The translations under genes and the position numbers were made by a program. Below, one piece after another: positions 59,659-64,000 of a stretch of 64,000 nt of DNA. Location of the stretch: assembly GCA_035633115.1 (NCBI GenBank), contig DASQFN010000102.1:177673-241672 (forward strand), written 5' to 3'. The notes under the pieces were generated by a model. It worked only from the letters and a program-made list of their open reading frames with translations. It searched no databases and was not told the DNA's origin. This DNA comes from Gemmatimonadaceae bacterium (GTDB taxonomy: Bacteria; Gemmatimonadota; Gemmatimonadetes; Gemmatimonadales; Gemmatimonadaceae). How positions within the stretch are numbered: the stretch's first letter is position 1; every line of letters starts with the position of its first letter.

Positions 59659-61761
59659 TCACCCAGCTGCTTGCGTGGAGCCCTTGCTCTCGTTGATCAC
59701 TCGTTGCGCAGCTTCGCCCGGCATCTGCTCGTAACCCTTGAATCTCTGGACGAACGATCCGTGTCCGTGGGTCTTCGAATATAGATCGGTGGCGTAAAGA
59801 TGGAGCTCGGCCTGAGGTACTACCGCTTTCACACGCGAGAGGCCTCCTGGAAGCGAATCTGTGCCGAGTATGTGTCCGCGCCGCGACGAAAGATCGCCAA
59901 GGACATCGCCGAGATACAGATCGGGTGTCGTGACCTCGAGCTCATCGAGCGGCTCGAGAAGCACCGGCTTGCATTTCGCCGCGACGGCGTTGAACGCCTG
60001 AATGCCCGCCATCTTGAAAGCCTGCTCGGATGAATCCACGGAGTGGTACGATCCGTCATACACCTCCACCTGGAAATCCACCATCGGATAACCGGCGAGA
60101 ATGCCGTGGGCCGAGGCCTCCTGAATTCCCTTGTCCACCGCGGGGATGAATTTGGAGGGAATCGATCCGCCGACGATCGCGTTCACGAACTGGTACCCCG
60201 CGCCACGCCGCGTCGGAGCCATTCGCACCCAGCAATCTCCGAACTGGCCGCGTCCGCCGCTCTGTTTCCTGTGGCGTCCCTGGCCCTGACCCTTGCCGAC
60301 GATTGTCTCCCGGTAAGCGATCTCGGGCTTCTTGAGCTCCGACTGAACGCCGTACTGGCGCTTGAGCCGAGCCATGACGACATCGAGGTGTCGCTCGCCG
60401 AGTCCGGAGACGATCGTCTCGTGCGTCTCGGGATTGTAGTGCGTCTGGAAGCTCACGTCCTCGTCGTGCAGGCGATGCAATCCCTGCTGAAGCTTCTCCT
60501 CGTCACCCCGCGCCGTCGCGTGGACGGCGTAAACCACCCTCGGCTCGGGGAACTCGATTGCCGGGAGGCGCACCGGATGCTCGCGCGTGGACAGGGTGTC
60601 GTTGGTATGCGTGTTCTTGAGCTTGGCGACGCAGCCGATGTCGCCCGGATGAAGGAACGGCACATCGACGCGCTCCTTTCCCTGCGGGATGGCGATGTGA
60701 GCCATCTTCTCGCCCACGCCTCGCGTCGCGTTGTAGACCTCCTGGCCGTTGTGCAGCGTCCCGGAGAACGTGCGGAAATACGAAACGTCCCCAACGTGCG
60801 GCTCGGCGTGCGTCTTGAAAACGAGCGCACTGAATGGGGCATTGTCGACCGCGTGGATCTCGACTGTGTGATCGCCTTCGGACCCGACGAAGGCGTGCAG
60901 CTCTTCCATTTCGTACGCGGTCGGCATGAGCTCGACGATCTTCGTGAGCAGTGCCTGCGTTCCGTAGGTGAGCTCGGATGAGCAGCAGAAGAGCGGGAAC
61001 ACCTCCTGTCGCTTCATCGCTTCCTTCATCGCCGTCAGCGCGTCAGCGCGCTCGATCTCCTCACCGCCCAGGTAGCGCTCGAGCAGAACGTCATCGGTCG
61101 CGGCGATGGTCTCGATTAGCTGCTCATAGTACTTGTCGAACTGTGCTTTGTTCTCGTCTGGAACGTCGACCTCGTCGTACTCGCCGACCTTCGTTCCTTT
61201 CCTGAAGAGATGGGCCTTTTTGTCGAAGAGATTCAGAATGCCGTGGAATTCCGGGCCTTCGCCGATCGGCACCTCGACTGGAATGACACGAGTCGTGAGT
61301 GTCGACTTGATCCCCTCGTAGACGGAATCGAACGAGGCGTGCTCCTTGTCGATCATCGATGCGACGAAGAGAATCGGGTCGCGCCTCGCCAGGGCTTCGT
61401 TGAACATGCGGGTGGTGCCGACTTCGACGCCCGCTGTGGCGCTGATGACGACGAGCGCGCCGTCGGCAGCGGTCAGGCCCGCAATCGCGTCACCCTGAAA
61501 ATCGGAGTAGCCCGGCGTGTCGAGGAAATTGATCTTCGAGTCCATCCATTCGGCGTGGGCGCACGCCAGACTGATTGAAAAACCGCGCTCCGTTTCTTCT
61601 TTAGTGAAGTCGGTCAGCGCGGTTCCGTCACGAACAGACCCGTGACGCTTTGAGGTTCCGGACACGAATGCGAGGGCGTCTACCAGAGTGGTCTTGCCGC
61701 ACGCGCCGTGTCCGACGACGGCAATGTTGCGAATGTCTTCGCTTTTATACTCGTGCATCAT
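59659..61761 (-). CDS. EF-G-like translation GTPase (FusA2 type)
   Basis: A 700-residue protein with the five-domain EF-G order. Residues 17-24 are the P loop GHGACGKT; ERGFSI is switch I. Switch II reads DTPGYSDF (residues 81-88) with Tyr for the catalytic histidine of EF-G (DTPGH). The guanine-specificity motif NKxD is replaced by SMID (135-138). Domain IV has GRGQFGDCWVRMAP. This is the EF-G-like subgroup, not the main elongation factor, and its role in recycling or stress is uncertain. The start is ATGATG; a C-rich leader encoded by the (TGGGG)n tract lies just upstream. Confidence 0.9.
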   Translation of the reverse strand: MMHEYKSEDIRNIAVVGHGACGKTTLVDALAFVSGTSKRHGSVRDGTALTDFTKEETERGFSISLACAHAEWMDSKINFLDTPGYSDFQGDAIAGLTAADGALVVISATAGVEVGTTRMFNEALARRDPILFVASMIDKEHASFDSVYEGIKSTLTTRVIPVEVPIGEGPEFHGILNLFDKKAHLFRKGTKVGEYDEVDVPDENKAQFDKYYEQLIETIAATDDVLLERYLGGEEIERADALTAMKEAMKRQEVFPLFCCSSELTYGTQALLTKIVELMPTAYEMEELHAFVGSEGDHTVEIHAVDNAPFSALVFKTHAEPHVGDVSYFRTFSGTLHNGQEVYNATRGVGEKMAHIAIPQGKERVDVPFLHPGDIGCVAKLKNTHTNDTLSTREHPVRLPAIEFPEPRVVYAVHATARGDEEKLQQGLHRLHDEDVSFQTHYNPETHETIVSGLGERHLDVVMARLKRQYGVQSELKKPEIAYRETIVGKGQGQGRHRKQSGGRGQFGDCWVRMAPTRRGAGYQFVNAIVGGSIPSKFIPAVDKGIQEASAHGILAGYPMVDFQVEVYDGSYHSVDSSEQAFKMAGIQAFNAVAAKCKPVLLEPLDELEVTTPDLYLGDVLGDLSSRRGHILGTDSLPGGLSRVKAVVPQAELHLYATDLYSKTHGHGSFVQRFKGYEQMPGEAAQRVINESKGSTQAAG

Positions 61762-61779
61762 TCAGGGCTCTGCTCGGCG

Positions 61780-61810
61780 AGGGGGGTGGGGTGGGGTGGG
61801 GTGGGGTGGG
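61780..61810. repeat. (TGGGG)5 tract, potential G-quadruplex
   Basis: Six G-runs of four or more bases separated by single Ts on the plus strand, a telomere-like pentanucleotide repeat. It begins 19 nt upstream of the EF-G-like start codon, so the G strand is the template strand and the mRNA leader would be C-rich. Copy number may vary by slippage. Confidence 0.95.
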
Positions 61811-61906
61811 GATTTTGTGCTGAGCCACGCCGCTTCTTGCCAATGTGGAGATCGCGGCGGGGTCGCCTCTGAAAAGTGAGCGAGGAGACAGCAGGGTGGC
61901 AAGGGC

Positions 61907-62263
61907 TCAGTCCGCCAGAAACGCTGCCGAGTACACCGCGGCGTTGAGTGCGACGACCACGAAGGCTGCAATTGCGTGATTTCTCCGCGAAACTTCGGGG
62001 GCAAAACGGGTTCGAAGGATATGGTGCTGGAGAAAACCCTCCGGATACGGCTCGACCCCGGCTTTTCGCCATGAAGCCTTCTCCCACGGAGTGAGAGGAC
62101 ACCCCAGGTCGAACGCGAGGGTCGCGAACGCCCAGGCGACGGCCGCGAGGTGGAGATAGATCATTCCCGGCCAACGCAGGACGAGGAGGCTCCCAAACAG
62201 CACGAAGGCCACGTACGCGACGTGTGCCGTGAGGATGACCCTTGCGACGAATCGGTGGATCAT
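61907..62263 (-). CDS. DUF2784 family membrane protein
   Basis: A 118-residue protein. ILTAHVAYVAFVLFGSLLVL and IYLHLAAVAWAFATLAFDLGCPLTPWEKASWRKAGVEPYPEGFLQHH are the DUF2784 signature: three helices with the invariant LGCPLTxWE loop. Function unknown. It is divergent from the TauE/SafE-like gene and is read toward the EF-G-like gene's leader. Confidence 0.93.
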   Translation of the reverse strand: MIHRFVARVILTAHVAYVAFVLFGSLLVLRWPGMIYLHLAAVAWAFATLAFDLGCPLTPWEKASWRKAGVEPYPEGFLQHHILRTRFAPEVSRRNHAIAAFVVVALNAAVYSAAFLAD

Positions 62264-62353
62264 CCGTTATCGCGGTCGCGCCGGCAGCCGCGCGCTCTGG
62301 TATTCAACGCGGATTGGACCGAAGATTGGTCAATTCCACCGGAGCATAAGGTC

Positions 62354-62707
62354 GTGATCTTCGTCTTCATAGCCATCGGGTTCGCCGCCGGAATTCTCGC
62401 CGGTTTGTTCGGGGTGGGCGGGGGCCTGATCATCGTCCCCGCGCTGGTGCTGCTGGCTCATTTTACTCCGATTACCGCGATCGGAACTTCGCTCGCCGCG
62501 CTGCTCCTGCCCGTCGGAGCGCTGGGAGTATGGGAATACTACAGGAGGGGACACCTCAACATTCCGGCGGCTCTCTTTATCGCGGTTGGAATCCTCTTCG
62601 GCGCATTCCTCGGCGCCAAGCTGGCGCACCAGATGAGTCCCCTTCAGCTCAAGCGCGCGTTCGCCGTGTTCCTCGTCGTCGTTGCCGGCAGGATGTGGTT
62701 CTCATAA
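62354..62707 (+). CDS. half-size TauE/SafE family permease
   Basis: A 117-residue protein with four helices, one half of the usual two-repeat TauE/SafE transporter. VIFVFIAIGFAAGILAGLFGVGGGLIIVPALVLL has the family GxxxGxFGxGGG motif, and TPITAIGTSLAALLLPVGALGVWEYYRRGHLN the second. It probably works as a dimer to export sulfite, sulfonates or organic acids. The GTG start has GGAG 9 nt upstream; the open frame before it has no signal. Confidence 0.87.
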   Translation: MIFVFIAIGFAAGILAGLFGVGGGLIIVPALVLLAHFTPITAIGTSLAALLLPVGALGVWEYYRRGHLNIPAALFIAVGILFGAFLGAKLAHQMSPLQLKRAFAVFLVVVAGRMWFS

Positions 62708-62717
62708 TCGTCGAGAA

Positions 62718-63161
62718 CTAGGCGCCAAACTGCTTCAGGTGGTGATCGATGTGCTTGTAGCCGAGTCTTCCCCATGCGCGGCGCGATAGAGTTCCGAACG
62801 CGGGGTGGCGCGGAAGCTCCGCGCCGGGCGGAAGGCTCGCGAACGCATCCATCATCTCCTTCAAGCTCTTGCACTCGGCGTCCCAGTCTTCGCATTCCCT
62901 GCCGAGAATCTCGGGTGCGGTGGGCGCACCCTTCGGGAATGGCGGACCGTAGATGATCAGCTGCTTGAGGGGAGTGAACCGCAGCGGGAGCTTCTTGTCT
63001 TCGGCCTTGAGCTTTCCGGTGGCCATCTTCATCGCGTCGACGAGGTGAGCGATCATCTGGCTCGCGCTCATCTTTCCCCACCGTCGGGGTGCGTCGGGTT
63101 TGAGGCGGTCGAGTCGCTGCGCCAGCTCGGCACGCGCGTTGGAATCCCAAAGAGTTTTCAC
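62718..63161 (-). CDS. DUF1569 (DinB-superfamily) protein
   Basis: A 147-residue protein. WGKMSASQMIAHLVDAMKMATGKL holds the first histidine helix and GRLGYKHIDHHLKQFGA the C-terminal HxxHHLKQ, the pattern of DUF1569, a branch of the DinB fold. YGPPFPKGAPTAPEIL is the conserved central segment. It is the fifth DinB-type protein in the window. It is convergent with the TauE-like gene, 10 nt apart. Confidence 0.9.
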   Translation of the reverse strand: MKTLWDSNARAELAQRLDRLKPDAPRRWGKMSASQMIAHLVDAMKMATGKLKAEDKKLPLRFTPLKQLIIYGPPFPKGAPTAPEILGRECEDWDAECKSLKEMMDAFASLPPGAELPRHPAFGTLSRRAWGRLGYKHIDHHLKQFGA

Positions 63162-63226
63162 TGCTCACTCCCCTTTTTTCTGGGAAAATACTAGTCCTCG
63201 AGAGCGACAGCGAGGCTTCTTGCTTT

Positions 63227-63254
63227 CGGGTTTTGTTCGGGTTAAAATCAGGGT
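63227..63254 (+). promoter_or_regulatory. 11-bp spaced direct repeats upstream of the ImuA-like gene
   Basis: CGGGTT, CGGGTT and CAGGGT start at 63227, 63238 and 63249, one helical turn apart. The third overlaps the ribosome site GGTAAGG, 5 nt before the ATG. This looks like a three-site operator for a regulator binding one DNA face, possibly an SOS-type factor, but no known LexA consensus is matched. Confidence 0.4.
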
Positions 63255-63262
63255 AAGGCTAT

Positions 63263-63955
63263 ATGTCTGCCCTCCCTCTTCTCCGGTCGCTGCTCGAGCA
63301 GCGTTTTCCCGATGCGACTCCGGTCACTCATCGGACGGCGGAGCCGGTCACGACAGGGGTCCAGCCACTCGATGCAATTCTTCCAGGAGGCGGACTGCCG
63401 CGAGGTCGTCTCTCGGTGTGGCTTCCGAGAGGAGGAGCGACGGCGGTTTTGCGCGCGGCGTGTCACACTACCGTCGCCAACGGTGAGCGAGCGGCCTGGA
63501 TCGACGCGCTCGGCACTATTGCCGGTGAATTCTGGGAGGAAGGGCCAGTGCTCGTTCGTCCCTCGAGTCGCATCAATTCACTTCGATGTGCGGAGGAATT
63601 GCTGCGCTGCGGGGGGTTCTCGCTATTGGTGCTGGCTGGCGCTGAGCCGGTGGGGACGGAGATGGTGCGCCTGTCGCGCTCGGCCCGTGAAGGTGGGAGT
63701 GCGTTCGTCGCGCTCACGTCGCACACTTCGATGGCGAGTCTTCGTCTGACGTCTCGGATACTTCCAGAGAGCTACCGTTGGCGAAGAAGTCCATTCGGCG
63801 ATCCTGCAGAAGCGCGCTCGGCGATGATTCGCGTGCGGGCGTACTCACTGGGATGGAATCGTCAGACAGAGTTTTCGATTCCGATCGAGGCGCATGATCA
63901 GAGGATGTCCCTCGAAGCCGGCCCTATAGATCGGCGTGGTGTCAGGGTGAAGTGA
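63263..63955 (+). CDS. RecA-like protein, ImuA candidate
   Basis: A 230-residue protein of the RecA/ImuA type. VTTGVQPLDAILPGGGLPRGRLSVWLPRGGATAVLRAA corresponds to the RecA core, where the Walker A region is degenerate (PRGGATAV rather than GPESSGKT). ERAAWIDALGTIAGEFW resembles the Walker B region and SLLVLAGAEPVGTEMVRLSRSAREGGSAFVALT the L1 region. ImuA proteins assist the ImuB/DnaE2 translesion polymerases; those genes would be expected directly after this one, beyond the window. GGTAAGG gives a good ribosome site. Identification is by architecture only. Confidence 0.7.
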   Translation: MSALPLLRSLLEQRFPDATPVTHRTAEPVTTGVQPLDAILPGGGLPRGRLSVWLPRGGATAVLRAACHTTVANGERAAWIDALGTIAGEFWEEGPVLVRPSSRINSLRCAEELLRCGGFSLLVLAGAEPVGTEMVRLSRSAREGGSAFVALTSHTSMASLRLTSRILPESYRWRRSPFGDPAEARSAMIRVRAYSLGWNRQTEFSIPIEAHDQRMSLEAGPIDRRGVRVK

Positions 63956-64000
63956 GAGAACGCGGAGAAGGGAATTTGAACCGCAGAGAACGCGCCGCGA
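63956..64000. other. intergenic end of window with GAACGC words
   Basis: After the RecA-like stop the sequence holds two degenerate copies of a purine-rich word (GAACGCGGAGAA and CCGCAGAGAACGC) but no gene within the 45 bases left. The word resembles the 9-nt periodic families seen elsewhere in the window. Confidence 0.4.

Noticed and set aside
63227..63254. Repeats upstream of the ImuA-like gene considered as a LexA box
   Set aside because: Neither the Gram-positive type (CGAAC-n4-GTTCG) nor the alphaproteobacterial GTTC-n7-GTTC type is matched.

Overview
The window reads as chromosomal DNA from a GC-rich (about 60-65% by eye), Gram-negative, aerobic heterotroph, most probably Gemmatimonadota. 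That placement is an inference from the gene mix: PSMA-like M28 peptidase, DUF885 and N-acyl-D-amino-acid deacylase exoenzymes, many DinB-fold proteins, a fused E1 alpha/beta 2-oxoacid dehydrogenase, an EF-G-like GTPase with a DTPGY switch II, Tat and lipoprotein signals, and beta-barrel proteins. It was not tested by any search. No phage, IS element, plasmid origin or CRISPR array was seen.

Layout. 0-5.6 kb: end of a methyltransferase, a beta-barrel protein, an EVE-domain protein, citrate synthase (gltA), tRNA-Asn(GTT) and a CopC-CopD copper protein. 5.6-10.9 kb, minus strand: two secreted amidohydrolase/peptidase genes joined by a GTGA overlap, and a VWA protein. 10.9-18 kb: an MFS transporter, then a less GC-rich accessory stretch with a small AT-hook-like protein, a beta-barrel gene, an AraC-like regulator, a trypsin-like lipoprotein, an Ig-like lipoprotein, and a decayed second copy of the beta-barrel gene that no intact reading frame reveals. 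18-27 kb, minus strand: Tat-exported class V aminotransferase, DUF885 protein, two DinB proteins, VOC protein, an ArgA-like acetyltransferase behind two ARG-box-like sites, and a DUF4235/DUF411/rhodanese/M19 dipeptidase run.

27-50.7 kb is dominated by aerobic phenylacetate catabolism: aminotransferase, paaZ and paaJ (minus), paaG, paaH and fused E1 plus E2 of a 2-oxoacid dehydrogenase (plus, one operon), then paaABCD (minus) beside an enoyl-CoA hydratase. No phenylacetate-CoA ligase (paaK) or reductase (paaE) is present. The aminotransferase and E1/E2 could make phenylacetyl-CoA from phenylalanine through phenylpyruvate without a ligase. Interleaved are a BlaI plus M56-HEAT signalling pair with two visible operators, and an arsenic operon arsR-arsM-arsN2-phosphoesterase with ArsR boxes before both arsR and arsM.

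50.7-64 kb: cytochrome, DinB, amidase, MsrA and Rieske oxygenase genes on the minus strand, small envelope proteins, a histidine phosphatase, the EF-G-like GTPase with a (TGGGG)n tract just upstream, and finally a RecA-like/ImuA-like gene that probably opens a translesion-polymerase cassette beyond the window.

The most unusual non-coding signal is a set of five long, mutually different inverted repeats filling intergenic gaps (1.9, 12.2, 28.6, 44.7 and 56.5 kb). The one at 28.6 kb has two mutually exclusive perfect pairings. Several gaps also share 9-nt periodic word families. Three promoters place the -10 box 6-7 nt before the ATG, suggesting leaderless transcripts.
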